Of a stretch of DNA of 64,000 nt, positions 21,172-29,941 are shown in pieces. The notes beneath the pieces were generated by a model. It was not told the origin of the DNA. It saw only the letters and a program-made list of their open reading frames with translations, and made no database searches. Position numbers and translations under genes: made by a program. How positions within the stretch are numbered: position 1 is the first letter of the stretch; each line of letters starts with the position of its first letter. This DNA comes from Candidatus Streptomyces philanthi. GTDB lineage: Bacteria; Actinomycetota; Actinomycetes; Streptomycetales; Streptomycetaceae. The stretch spans positions 2,232,001 to 2,296,000 of the forward strand of contig CP073042.1 of NCBI GenBank assembly GCA_018114805.1, read 5' to 3'.

Positions 21172-21316
21172 TCAACGCGCGGTGCCGCCCCGGGCCGCGA
21201 GCGTCGGTGGCTTGGGGACCTCGGTCAGGCCGAGCACGCCCCCCGTAGTACGCAAGCAGCGCGTCCTCGCTGCCGGGTGGGGCGGCGAGTTGTACGTGGT
21301 CCACCGCCGCGATCAT
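21172..21316 (-). pseudogene. Remnant of a glyoxalase/VOC-fold gene
   Basis: ATG 21316 starts MIAAVDHVQLAAPPGSEDAL, the first strand and helix of a VOC (glyoxalase) protein with its metal-binding His in DHVQL. After LAYYGG the frame changes within a G-run near 21240 and continues VLGLTEVPKPPTLAARGG, the next part of the same fold, to a stop at 21172. The remaining two-thirds of the domain are absent. The start overlaps the tam stop as ATGA, so the gene was the second gene of a tam operon. Confidence 0.7.
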
Positions 21317-22176
21317 CCGTCCGCCCGGCGGGCCACGACGAAGATGCGGCGGAAGGGGAAGACCGTGCCGTACGGGCCCTGCGGGTACGCCTTGCGCAGC
21401 AGGTCCCGGTACTCGGCGAGGAACTCCGCGGTCGTCTCGGGGTCGTCGGCCAGCGTGGTGAGGATCGGTCGCAGCGCGGTGCCCTTGACCCAGTCGAGCA
21501 CCGGGTCCGCGCCGGCGAGCACCTGGACGTAGGTGGTCTCCCAGGCGTCGACCGTGCAGCCGAGGCCGATCAGGCGCTCCAGGTAGGCGGCCGGGCTGAG
21601 GATGTGCACGAAGCGGCGGCCCTGCCCGTCGAGGCGGTCCCGCCAGCGCGGGGTGTCACACAGTTCGCCGAGCAGCGCGTGGCTGGGCGAGACGAAGTTG
21701 CCGGGCACCTGGAAGGCGAAGGTACCGCCCGGGGTGAGGGCGCCCACCCAGGACTCGAAGGACTCGGGGTGGTTCGGCACCCATTGCAGGGCCGCGTTGG
21801 AGACGATCAGGTCGTACAGCTCGTCGGGCACCCAGTCGGCGGCGTCGGCGGGCCGAAAATCGAGCCTGCCGCCGCCCTGGGTGGGTCCGGCGTGGGCCTG
21901 CGCCTCGCGGAGCACGTCCGCCGAGTTGTCGTACCCGGTGATGTGCGCGGTGGGCCACCGGGTGGCGAGCAGGGCGGTCACGTTGCCGGGGCCGCAGCCC
22001 AGGTCAGCTATGCGCGGGGCGGGGGTGACGGGTCGGGGTGTGGGGTCGCCGGGCGCGCTGTCGGCCGGTTGCACGGGCAGGTCGGGGATGCGGGCGAGCA
22101 GGTCGAGGAAGGGGCGCGTGCGGTGGACGGAGTGACGTAAATACTGTTTCGGGTCCCAGAGCGGCAGTTCGGGCAT
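21313..22176 (-). CDS. tam: Trans-aconitate 2-methyltransferase
   Basis: 287 residues from ATG 22176, behind AAGGGGG. It uses S-adenosylmethionine to methylate trans-aconitate, an inhibitor of aconitase formed from cis-aconitate. The SAM-binding fold shows motif I ADLGCGPGNVTALLA (about residue 48), then YDNSADVLREAQ, ADAADW and DLIVSNAALQWVPNH, all typical of Tam. The C-terminal segments YVQVLAGADPVLDWVKGTAL and PFRRIFVVARR are also family features. A Pro/Ala insertion lengthens the loop before motif I. It is divergent from tamR, and a palindromic operator lies between them. In S. coelicolor the homologous gene is controlled by TamR in response to citrate, aconitate and oxidative stress (Huang and Grove). 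Confidence 0.93.
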   Translation of the reverse strand: MPELPLWDPKQYLRHSVHRTRPFLDLLARIPDLPVQPADSAPGDPTPRPVTPAPRIADLGCGPGNVTALLATRWPTAHITGYDNSADVLREAQAHAGPTQGGGRLDFRPADAADWVPDELYDLIVSNAALQWVPNHPESFESWVGALTPGGTFAFQVPGNFVSPSHALLGELCDTPRWRDRLDGQGRRFVHILSPAAYLERLIGLGCTVDAWETTYVQVLAGADPVLDWVKGTALRPILTTLADDPETTAEFLAEYRDLLRKAYPQGPYGTVFPFRRIFVVARRADG

Positions 22177-22257
22177 GTCCGAACCCCCTTGCAGGTTCAG
22201 GTCGATCCGAAGCGCAAGGGCACTTCCCGCCCTTCGATGCCCAAGCATCACCAAATA

Positions 22258-22275
22258 TCTCTCGACGTCAAGAGA
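22258..22275. promoter_or_regulatory. Likely TamR operator
   Basis: TCTCTCGACGTCAAGAGA is an 18-bp palindrome with one mismatched pair next to the centre. It lies between divergent tam (start 22176) and tamR (start 22309). MarR-family regulators bind palindromes of this size, and S. coelicolor TamR is known to bind the tam-tamR intergenic region. Confidence 0.75.
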
Positions 22276-22308
22276 CTTCATATCGACAGACCCACTACAC
22301 TGATCGTC

Positions 22309-22806
22309 ATGGAGGACGAGGTCGATCGGCTGGTCGCGGCGTGGCGGCGGGAACGCCCGGACCTCGACGTGGAGCCGCTGGAGGTGCTGAGCCGCGTGAG
22401 CAGGCTCGCCCGGCACCTGGATCGGGCGCGGCGGATCGCCTTCGCCGAGCATCAACTGGAGCCGTGGGAGTTCGACGTACTGACCTCGCTGCGGCGCGCC
22501 GGGGCCCCGTACCAGCTCTCGCCCGGGCAGTTGCTGACGCAGACGCTGGTCACGTCGGGCACGATGACCAATCGCATCGACCGGCTCGCCAAGAAGGGCC
22601 TCGTGGAGCGGCTGCCGGACCCCAGCGACCGACGTGGGGTACTGGTGCGGCTGACCGCCGAGGGCCGGGACCGCGCCGATCAGGCGCTGGCCGGGCTGCT
22701 CGCCCAGGAGCGGGCCATCCTGGCCGAGTTGTCCGCGGGTCAGCGCCGCGAACTGGCCGGGCTGCTACGCGAGCTGACCGCCCCGTTCGAGAACTTCCCC
22801 GGCTAG
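22309..22806 (+). CDS. tamR: MarR-family regulator TamR
   Basis: 165 residues from ATG 22309. It contains the winged helix-turn-helix of MarR proteins: LEPWEFDVLTSLRRAG, LLTQTLVTSGTMTNRIDRLA, KKGLVERLPDPSDRRGVLVR (wing). An extended N-terminal helix (LVAAWRRERPDLDVEPLEVL) is typical of the UrtR/TamR subgroup that binds small acidic ligands. It is divergent from tam with the operator between them, the same arrangement as in S. coelicolor. There it represses tam and other TCA-related genes until citrate, isocitrate or aconitate accumulates. Its 3' end overlaps the convergent LuxR-type gene by about 42 bases. Confidence 0.9.
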   Translation: MEDEVDRLVAAWRRERPDLDVEPLEVLSRVSRLARHLDRARRIAFAEHQLEPWEFDVLTSLRRAGAPYQLSPGQLLTQTLVTSGTMTNRIDRLAKKGLVERLPDPSDRRGVLVRLTAEGRDRADQALAGLLAQERAILAELSAGQRRELAGLLRELTAPFENFPG

Positions 22807-23550
22807 GTCCACCGGGCCGACCCCCGCGCGGCGGGCCAGCGCGACGGCGGCCAGCGTGGAGTGCACGCCCAGCTTGCCGAGCACGTTCTGCATGTGCGTA
22901 CGGACCGTGTGCGGCGACAGGTACAGCCGCTCGGCGACCGCCTTGCGGCCGAGGCCGGCCACCATGCAGCGCAGCACCTCGCGCTCGCGGGGCGTCAGCG
23001 ACTCCACCAGGCGCTCGCTCTCGGTGCGGTGCTTGCGGGCCGCGGTCAGCTCGCGCAGCACCCCGGTCAGCAGCGCGGGCGGCAGATGGGTCTCGTCGCG
23101 CAGCACGCCGCGGATGACCGCGAGCAACCGGGAGAGCGAGCAGTCCTTGGCCACCCAGCCGCTCGCCCCGGCCTGGAGGGCCAGCGCGGCCCGGCGCGGG
23201 TCGTCGCGCTCGGCGAGGACCACGGTGCGTACCGCGGGCTGCGCCGTGCGCACCCCGTCGACCAGGGAGATTCCGTCCACGGGGCGCCGCTCCAGGCGCT
23301 CGGCGGTGCCTTCTGGCAGCCGTTCGGGTCTGGCTGGCGCGATGTCGCTGATGGCGACGCCTAGGTCGGCGTCGACCAGCAGCACGTCGAACCGACGCCC
23401 CTCGGCCGACGCCCGCTCCAGGGAGCGCATGGCGGCTGGGCCGCTGGCGGCCGCCGCGACGTCCACGTCCGGCTCCGCCGCGAGGGCGGCGGCGAGCGAC
23501 TCGGCGAAGATGCGATGGTCGTCGGCCACCAGAACCCGGATACGCGCCAT
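22765..23550 (-). CDS. LuxR/NarL-family response regulator
   Basis: 261 residues from ATG 23550 (a second in-frame ATG at 23562 is possible). The receiver opens with VLVADDHRIFAESLAAAL and has the phosphoacceptor Asp in DVLLVDADLG. The segment between that Asp and the next helix carries an unusual insert of roughly 25 residues (DIAPARPERLPEGTAERLER). The LuxR DNA-binding domain is clear: LTPREREVLRCMVAGLGRKA, VAERLYLSPHTVRTHMQNVL, GKLGVHSTLAAVALA. No sensor kinase is adjacent. It is convergent with tamR and overlaps its 3' end. The regulon is unknown. Confidence 0.85.
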   Translation of the reverse strand: MARIRVLVADDHRIFAESLAAALAAEPDVDVAAAASGPAAMRSLERASAEGRRFDVLLVDADLGVAISDIAPARPERLPEGTAERLERRPVDGISLVDGVRTAQPAVRTVVLAERDDPRRAALALQAGASGWVAKDCSLSRLLAVIRGVLRDETHLPPALLTGVLRELTAARKHRTESERLVESLTPREREVLRCMVAGLGRKAVAERLYLSPHTVRTHMQNVLGKLGVHSTLAAVALARRAGVGPVDLAGEVLERGGQLA

Positions 23551-23943
23551 AGCCACCCCCATGGACTACCCATGTCCCGCGAACGCGGATACGGAAAAGA
23601 GAGACGTTGAACGGAGAACAGAAAGCGAGAAACCACGAACCGGTGCGTGCGGAGAGCCCTGCGAATGTGCCGTGGACCAGGTGGAGCGCGTGTGAGCGAA
23701 CAAACAGTGCGGGTACGGCGCCCGGAACTCAAGCCCGCCGGCCGAAACCCACGTGCCCCGCCACCAGTCCCGACGGCCGCCGCCGCACGGAGCCGAAGAC
23801 GCAGCCCCAGGCGTCGTACCTGCCTGCCTCGCCCCCTGATAAGCACCGGCCCCCACCGGCGCTGTGCATCAGCCTACGACCAAGGTCGTGCAACGGAAGC
23901 GAATTTACAAAACTGCCCCAGCCAACTGTTTAGGCTGAGCACT
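23551..23943. other. Gene-free region upstream of the LuxR-type regulator
   Basis: No gene supported. It must hold the promoter of the minus-strand regulator. It is less GC-rich near 23870-23960 (for example GCGAATTTACAAAACTG), where a promoter for the acetyltransferase remnant may lie. No palindrome stands out. Confidence 0.4.
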
Positions 23944-24395
23944 GTGTTCCACATTGAGGAAGAAGTCAATCATGACCGGAGAAATCTGATCGAGGAGCGG
24001 TTGGAAGACTCCAACTCCGCCCGGTCACACGTCATGCGCGCGCTGCGCGACACCCCGCGGACGACGAACGGCCACTTCAGCTCTACGCCCGGGACGCGGG
24101 CGGGGAGTTGGCCGGCGGCCTCGTCGGCTAGGCCTGGGGCCACTGGCTGCACGTGGACCTGCTGTGGGTGGACGAGCGGTGGCGCGGCGCGGGCCTCGGC
24201 TCGCGGCTGATGGCCAAGGCCGAGCGCAAGGCTCGCGACGAACTCGGCTGCCTGCACGCCCGGGTGGAGACCTGGGGGTTCCAAGCACCTTGCTTCTAAC
24301 AGAAGTTGGGCTACACCATCATGGGCGTGGTCGAGGACTACCCGCCGGACGAGACGGACCACCTGCTGGTCAAGCGCATCGCCGACGGCGCGTAG
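23944..24395 (+). pseudogene. GNAT-family N-acetyltransferase, disrupted
   Basis: GTG 23944 (VFHIEEEVNHDRRNLIEERL) opens a short GNAT protein. A frame change near 24057 is followed by RPLQLYARDAGGELAGGLVG, then an in-frame TAG at 24129-24131. The motif A segment VDLLWVDERWRGAGLGSRLM contains the acetyl-CoA-binding R-G-x-G-L-G. The C-terminal part reads ARVETWGFQAPCF, then an in-frame TAA at 24298-24300, and QKLGYTIMGVVEDYPP, the usual FYxKLGY block. Three separate lesions in 450 bases argue for real decay. The acceptor substrate is unknown. Confidence 0.78.
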
Positions 24396-24540
24396 GCCGC
24401 GACCGGTGGCGCGCGGCCCCGCGCCGCGCCCGCCCGCCGCTGACGGTGCGAGCGGGACCCGCCGGCCAGGGGGCGAGCCATCGCCGCCTGGCTGGAAGCC
24501 GCCCCGGCGCCTGGCCAGTCGGTCGGGAGCCGGCGCGGGG

Positions 24541-25696
24541 TCAGTCAGTCGGGAGCCGGCGCGCGCCGGCGGCGGGGGTGGCCGGGAAGATCCGCGGGGC
24601 GCGGAAGCCCGCCGCCGCGAACGCCTCGGCGACGGCCGCGGCGACCGCGTCCGCCGCCTCCACCACCAGGTCGAGTTCGGCGCAGGAGACCTCGAAGTCG
24701 TCGCGGAGCGAGGCTTGACCCGCGGTCAACACCGGCCCGATCGCCCGGGTGTCGCCAGCCGCGAGGAGGGCGAGGATCTCCTCGACCCGGCGATTCTCGG
24801 TCACCACGTGCCGCACCCGGCGCCGCACGACCGGGTCGTCGGCCAGCTTCTCCAGGGCGGCGCCCAAATCCTCGTACGCCACGTCCCGCAGCGCCGGCAC
24901 GCCGAGCCGGCGCGCGCCGAGTTCGCAGGCGGCGTGCCGGTCGGCGTACGCGCCGTCGCCCAGCTCGTGTTGGACGCGGGTGTCGACCACCAGCAGCCGC
25001 AGCCCGTCGGCAGCCACGTCGAAGGGCACGGCGCGGTGGGCCAGGCTGCGGGTGTCCAGGTAGAGCGCGTAGCCCGGCACGCAGCAGGCGGACGCCATCT
25101 GGTCCATGATCCCGCAGGACACCCCGACGAAGCCGTTCTCGGCCCGCTGGGCGAGCCCGGCGACGCGCTCGGCGGTGAGGCCGAGGCCGTACAGGTCGTT
25201 CAGCGCGCTCGCGGTGGCCACCTCGAGGGCCGCCAACGAGGAGAGGCCGGCGCCGGTGGGCACGGTGCTGGTGAAGTGCACGGTGGCCCCGCCCACCGGC
25301 AGCCCCGCCTCCCGCATGGCCCACACCACCCCCGCCGGGTAGGCCGCCCGGGGCGTCAGCCGAGTGCAGCCGCAGCACCCCGTCCGGGCGGGGCGACGCG
25401 GCGGCCAGCGTCGTGTGAGGCAGCGCGAACGGCATGGCCAGGCCGCCGCTGGTGTCGGTGTGCTCGCCGATCAGGTTCACCCGCCCCGGCGCGGCCCACA
25501 CCCCGGCCGGCTCGGTGCCGTGCGCCGCGCGGAAGCCGGCGACGGCCACCGCCACCCGCGCGCGCTCGTCACCGTCGACCACGTCCGCCTCACCCGCCCC
25601 ACCGGTCCCGTCAGGCCCCTCGCCGGGGGGCGCGGCGGCCGGGGCCGACCGGGTCGTCCGGTCCGCCGTCGGCCGCCGCGCGCCGCTCTCGTTCAC
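24541..25696 (-). pseudogene. galK: Galactokinase with two internal deletions
   Basis: The GTG start at 25696 overlaps the galE stop as GTGA. The N-terminal signature WAAPGRVNLIGEHTDTSGGL and the following MPFALPHTT are present. Near 25350-25370, after VLRLHSADA, the frame changes and about 20 residues before AAYPAGVVWAMREAG are missing. The phosphate-binding GHMP motif PTGAGLSSLAALEVA and CGIMDQMASA are intact. Near 24640 ELDLVVEAA joins directly to DAVAAAVAEAF, removing about 30 residues that normally contain the third motif (GGGFGG). The normal end ATPAAGARRL remains. Loss of that glycine motif should abolish kinase activity, so galactose could not enter the Leloir pathway by this gene although galE and galT look intact. 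Confidence 0.85.
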
Positions 25697-26670
25697 GCGC
25701 TCTCCCGCTCCCTGCGCTGGGCGAACTCCCAGGCGTCCTCGACGATCCCGGCGAGGTCGGCGCGGGTGGGCTGCCAGCCGAGCCGGTCCCTGGCACGCTC
25801 GGCGGAAGCCACGAGCACCGCCGGGTCCCCGCCCCGGCGCCCGGCGACTACCTCGGGCACCGGGTGCCCGGTGAACTTGCGCACCGTCTCGATGACCTCG
25901 CGCACCGAGAAGCCGTTGCCGTTGCCGAGGTTGCAGATCAGGTGCTCGCCGGCGGTGGCGGCGGTGAGGGCGAGCAGGTGGGCTTCGGCGAGGTCGGCGA
26001 CGTGGATGTAGTCGCGCACGCAGGTGCCGTCCGGCGTCGGGTAGTCGTCGCCGAAGACGGAGATCGCCTCCCGCTTGCCCTGGGCGACCTGGAGGATCAG
26101 CGGGATCAGGTGCGACTCGGGGTCGTGGCGCTCGCCGTAGCGGCCGTAGGCGCCGGCGACGTTGAAGTAGCGCAGCGAGACGGCGGCCAGGCCGTGCGCG
26201 ACGCACTCGCCGCTGATCATGTGGTCCACGGCCAGCTTGCTGGCGCCGTACGGGTTGGTGGGCGCGGTCGCCGCGTCCTCAACGATGGGGGTCGCGGTGG
26301 GCTCGCCGTAGGTGGCGGCCGTGGAGGAGAAGACGAGGGTGCGCACGCCCGCGTCGCGCATCGCAGCCAGCAGCGCCATGGTGCCGCCGACGTTGTTCGT
26401 CCAGTACTTCTCGGGGTGTACGACCGACTCGCCGACCTGCGAGGACGCCGCGAAGTGGAGCACGCCGTCGTACGAGGAGTCCAGCCAGCGCGCCGCGTCC
26501 TGGACGCGCCCCTCGATGAACTCGGCGCCCTCGGGCACGCCCACGTGGTGCCCGGTGGACAGGTCGTCCAGGACGGTCACCTGGTGCCCGGCCGCCAGCA
26601 GATGTGCCGCGACCACGCTCCCGACGTATCCCGCTCCACCGGTGACCAGGTACTTCTGTCCGTTGCTCAC
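25693..26670 (-). CDS. galE: UDP-glucose 4-epimerase
   Basis: 325 residues. It interconverts UDP-glucose and UDP-galactose with bound NAD. The extended SDR fold shows the NAD loop TGGAGYVGSVVAAHLL at the N-terminus, SSTAATYG (catalytic Ser) near residue 118, and the YGASK active-site Tyr/Lys near residue 142, then SLRYFNVAGAYG and GDDYPTPDGTCVRDYIHV. Length is normal. The start overlaps galT by ATGA and the stop overlaps galK by GTGA, so the three were translated as a coupled unit. Intact, perhaps because UDP-galactose is needed for cell-surface glycans regardless of galactose use. Confidence 0.95.
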   Translation of the reverse strand: MSNGQKYLVTGGAGYVGSVVAAHLLAAGHQVTVLDDLSTGHHVGVPEGAEFIEGRVQDAARWLDSSYDGVLHFAASSQVGESVVHPEKYWTNNVGGTMALLAAMRDAGVRTLVFSSTAATYGEPTATPIVEDAATAPTNPYGASKLAVDHMISGECVAHGLAAVSLRYFNVAGAYGRYGERHDPESHLIPLILQVAQGKREAISVFGDDYPTPDGTCVRDYIHVADLAEAHLLALTAATAGEHLICNLGNGNGFSVREVIETVRKFTGHPVPEVVAGRRGGDPAVLVASAERARDRLGWQPTRADLAGIVEDAWEFAQRRERESA

Positions 26671-27737
26671 GTGCTCGCTACCTCTCGCAGTCGCTGCGCC
26701 GCAGCCTCCGGCGGCACATCGTTGATGAACACATTCATGCCGGATTCGGAACCCGCGAGGAACTTCAGCTTGCCGGAAGTCCTGCGGATGGTGAAAAGCT
26801 CAAGGTGGAGCGCGAACTCGGCGCGGTCGGGGGCGCTCAGCGGCGCCTGGTGCCAGGCCGAGACGTAGGGCGTGGGCGGTTCGTCGGGGCCGAAGAGGCG
26901 GTCGAAGCGGCGTAGCAGCTCCAGGTAGACCCGTGGGAACTCGGCCCGCGCCGCGTCTCCCAGGGCCAGCAGGTCGGGCACCCGGCGCCTGGGGTAGAAG
27001 TGCACCTCGTACGGCCAGTGGGCGGCGTACGGGACGAAGGCCGCCCAGTGCTCGGCGTCGATGACGACGCGGCGACCGTCGGCCAGCTCGTCGGTGACCA
27101 CGTCGTCGAACAGGTTCCGGCCGCCGGTACGCTCACGGTGCGCGGCCAGCGACTCCAGCATGCGCGCGGTGCGCGGGGTGACGAAGGGGTACGCGTAGAT
27201 CTGACCGTGCGAGTGGCCGAGGGTCACGCCGATCTCGGCGCCCCGGTTCTCGAAGCAGAAGACCTGCTCGACGGCGGGCAGTCGGGCCAGTTCGGCGGTG
27301 CGGTCACGCCAGGCAGCCAGGACGAGGGCAGCCGACTCCTCGGTGAGGTCGGCGAAGGAGGCGTCGTGGTCAGCGGTGAAGCAGACCACCTCGCAGCGCC
27401 CGGCGTCGCCGGCCAGCGAGGAGAAGCGGTTCTCGAAGACGACGACGTCGTAGTCGGCGGCGGGGATCTCGCTGTGCCTCGCCGCGATGCCCTCCCCCGG
27501 GGCGGCCGGGCGCGAGGGGCACAGCGGACAGGCGTCGGCGGGCGGGTGGTAGGTGCGGGTCTGGCGGTGCGAGGCGATGGCGACACGGTCGCCGAGCAGC
27601 CGGTCGGCGCGGATCTCGGACGAGGTGGCGACCGGCTCCAGCGGTCGCGGGTCCCGGTCGTCGCGCACCACGTCGTCGCGGGAGTCGTAGTAGATCAGTT
27701 CGCGCCTATCCGCGAGGCGGGTCGACGTCTTCTTCAC
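26667..27737 (-). CDS. galT: Galactose-1-phosphate uridylyltransferase
   Basis: 356 residues, first gene of the gal operon. It exchanges UMP between UDP-glucose and galactose-1-phosphate. Zinc-binding Cys pair CPLCPSRPAAPG lies near residue 77. NRFSSLAG and the catalytic HxH-Q motif GHSHGQIYAYPFVTPR are present, as are ENRGAEIGVTLG and HWPYEVHFYPRRRVPDL. Intact and of normal length. The region to its left, shared with the divergent symporter, is unusually AT-rich with repeated CTTTCG sites. With galK broken, its substrate would not be made by this operon. Confidence 0.95.
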   Translation of the reverse strand: MKKTSTRLADRRELIYYDSRDDVVRDDRDPRPLEPVATSSEIRADRLLGDRVAIASHRQTRTYHPPADACPLCPSRPAAPGEGIAARHSEIPAADYDVVVFENRFSSLAGDAGRCEVVCFTADHDASFADLTEESAALVLAAWRDRTAELARLPAVEQVFCFENRGAEIGVTLGHSHGQIYAYPFVTPRTARMLESLAAHRERTGGRNLFDDVVTDELADGRRVVIDAEHWAAFVPYAAHWPYEVHFYPRRRVPDLLALGDAARAEFPRVYLELLRRFDRLFGPDEPPTPYVSAWHQAPLSAPDRAEFALHLELFTIRRTSGKLKFLAGSESGMNVFINDVPPEAAAQRLREVAST

Positions 27738-27844
27738 TCCGCACCCCTGTCATGATCCGAAAACTTTCGAACATTAGCTTTCGGAATCAAACAATAGCGA
27801 GTACTTTCTTTGGCGTTCCGTTCGCGCGAAGAAGCGAGAGGCCC
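27738..27844. promoter_or_regulatory. Divergent gal operon/symporter control region
   Basis: This 107-base gap between galT (-) and the symporter (+) is much richer in A/T than its surroundings. CTTTCGAAC (27764-27772) and CTTTCGGAATC (27778-27788) repeat at a 14-base interval, and GTACTTTCTTT follows at 27801. On the minus strand this reads as GAAAG repeats, like DeoR-type operators. A shared galactose-responsive switch for both directions is plausible; the regulator is not in the window. Confidence 0.55.
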
Positions 27845-29533
27845 ATGCATCAGCTAGCCGAGGAACTCCGGCTCTCCGTCAACTGGCTTGACTACTCCAT
27901 CCTGGCGATCTCCTTCGTCGTCGTGTTGGGCATCGGCTACGCCGCGCGCCGCAGCGTGCGTACAAGCCTCGACTTCTTCCCGTCGGGCAGGTCGCTGCCC
28001 GCCTGGGTGACGGGCCTGGCCTTCGTCGCGGCCAAGCTGGGCGCGACGGAGATCCTGGGCATGGCGGCGAACGGGGCGCAGTACGGCCCATACACCGTGC
28101 ACTGGTACTGGATCGGCGCCATCCCGGCCATGGTCTTCCTGGGCCTGGTGATGATGCCGTTCTACTACGGGTCGAAGGTCCGATCCGTGCCGGAGTTCCT
28201 GCTGCACCGCTTCGGCCCCTCCTCACACCTGCTCAGCTCCCTCATCTTCGCCGTCTCCTAGGTGCTGATCGCCGGCGTCAACCTGTACGCGATGGCGATC
28301 GTCCTGGAGGCCCTGCTCGGCTGGCCACAGTGGGTGGCGATCGTGGTCGCCGGGTTCTTCGTGCTCGGCTACATCACCCTGGGCGGCCTCTCCTCAGCCA
28401 TCTACAACGAGGTACTCCAGTTCTTCGTCATCCTCGCCGCGCTGATTCCGCTCACCGTCGTCGGGCTCAAGCGGGTCGGCGGCTGGGACGGCCTGACCGA
28501 CTCGCTGACCGGCGAGGGCCGCACGGAGGGCACCGGCGGTGAGGACTTCCTCAGCGCCTGGGACGGCACGGGCATCGGCGAGGCCAACGCGCTGGGCGCC
28601 AACTGGCTGACCATCGTCCTCGGCCTGGGCTTCGTGCTCAGCTTCGGCTACTGGACGACCAACTTCGCCGAGGTACAGCGCGCCCTGTCGGCCAAGAACC
28701 TCTCGGCTGCCAAGCGCACCCCGCTCATCGCGACCTTCCCCAAGATCCTGATCCCGATGGTGGTGATCGCGCAGGGCCTGATCGACCTGGTGATGGAGCC
28801 GACGCTGGGCAAGGAGGGCAGCGGGCTGGAGTACAACGACGCCATCCCGGTCCTCATGCGCGACCTGCTGCCCAACGGCGTCCTGGGCATCGTGGTGACC
28901 GGCCTGTTAGCGGCGTTCATGGCGGGCATGGCCGCCAACGTCTCGTCCTTCAACACGGTCTTCACCAACGACATCTGGGGCGCGTACGTGAAGAAGGACC
29001 GGCCGGACGCGTACTACCTGGCCACCGGGCGCTGGATCACCGCGATCGGCGTCGTGCTCGGCATGGGCACGGCCTTCATCGCCGCCAGCTTCAGCAACAT
29101 CATGAACTACCTCCAGACCCTGTTCTCCTTCTTCAACGTGCCGCTGTTCTGCGTGTTCATCATCGGCATGTTCTGGAAGCGCTCCACAGGCCCGGCCGGG
29201 TTCTTGGGGCTGCTGTCGGGCACGGTGGCCGCGATGCTGAACTACTTCTGGCTGTACAAGCAGCAGGTCATCGACATCTCCTCCGACCAGGGCGCCAACT
29301 TCGTCTCGGCGATCGTGGCCTTCGTCGTCGGCGCGGTGGTGATGGTGGCCGTCACGCTGGTGACCAGGCCCAAGCCGGTGGAGCAACTGGCCTGCCTGGT
29401 CTACGGAACGCGTTCGCCCGGCATGTCGGAGCCGTCCGCCGAGGGCGAGGACGCGTGGTACCGCAAGCACGCGCTGCTCGGCTGGGGCGCGGTCATCCTG
29501 GCGGCGCTCTGCTACCTCCCCTTCTCCCTGTGA
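27845..29533 (+). pseudogene. Sodium/solute symporter (SSS family), probable galactose/sugar transporter, in-frame TAG
   Basis: ATG 27845 begins a 562-codon frame with about 13 membrane helices (LDYSILAISFVVVLGIGYA, WVTGLAFVAAKLGATEILGM, WYWIGAIPAMVFLGLVMMPF and others). The conserved SSS segments GPYTVHWYW and YGSKVRSVPEFLLHRFG are present. Codon 139 is TAG at 28259-28261: LLSSLIFAVS-stop-VLIAGVNLYAMAIVLEAL. Homology is continuous on both sides in the same frame, so this is a point mutation and not an indel. The rest is clean to the stop. Divergence from galT suggests galactose uptake by sodium symport. Unless the TAG is read through, only a 138-residue fragment with about four helices is made. 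Confidence 0.85.
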
Positions 29534-29588
29534 CGGCCGCCCCGCACGCGGGCGCCGAGCGCCCCTCTCCCGTGAAGGAAGAAGCCTC

Positions 29589-29921
29589 ATGAGCGACTAT
29601 CAGCACGAGGTCGACGAGCTTGAGCGCAGGTCAACGACCTCGGCTCGGCTCTTCGACGTACGCCGCATCATCGGCGGCCTGTTCGTGGTCTACGGCGTGC
29701 TGGTCACCATCGCCGGCCTCACCGCGTCCGACGCGGACCTGGAGAAGGCCGAGAACATCAACATCAACCTGTGGACGGGCCTGGGCATGCTCACCCTCGG
29801 CGTGTTCTTCCTCGGCTGGCTCCACCTGCGCCCCACGCGCCCGCTGCCCCCGGCCGAGCCGTCGCCGGCGGCGGACACCGCGCGGGACCCGGGCCCGGGC
29901 CGGGACACACCGGCCCCCTGA
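29589..29921 (+). CDS. Small two-TM membrane protein downstream of the symporter
   Basis: 110 residues from ATG 29589, behind GAAGGAAG, 55 bases after the symporter stop. It has an Arg-containing soluble N-terminus (YQHEVDELERRSTTSARLFD). Two membrane helices follow (IIGGLFVVYGVLVTIAGL and LWTGLGMLTLGVFFLGWLHL) and a Pro/Ala/Asp-rich tail. Gene order implies it is co-transcribed with the symporter and may accompany it in the membrane. I do not recognise a named family. Intact. Confidence 0.75.
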   Translation: MSDYQHEVDELERRSTTSARLFDVRRIIGGLFVVYGVLVTIAGLTASDADLEKAENININLWTGLGMLTLGVFFLGWLHLRPTRPLPPAEPSPAADTARDPGPGRDTPAP

Positions 29922-29941
29922 GCCCGGCCCGGGTCGCGCGC

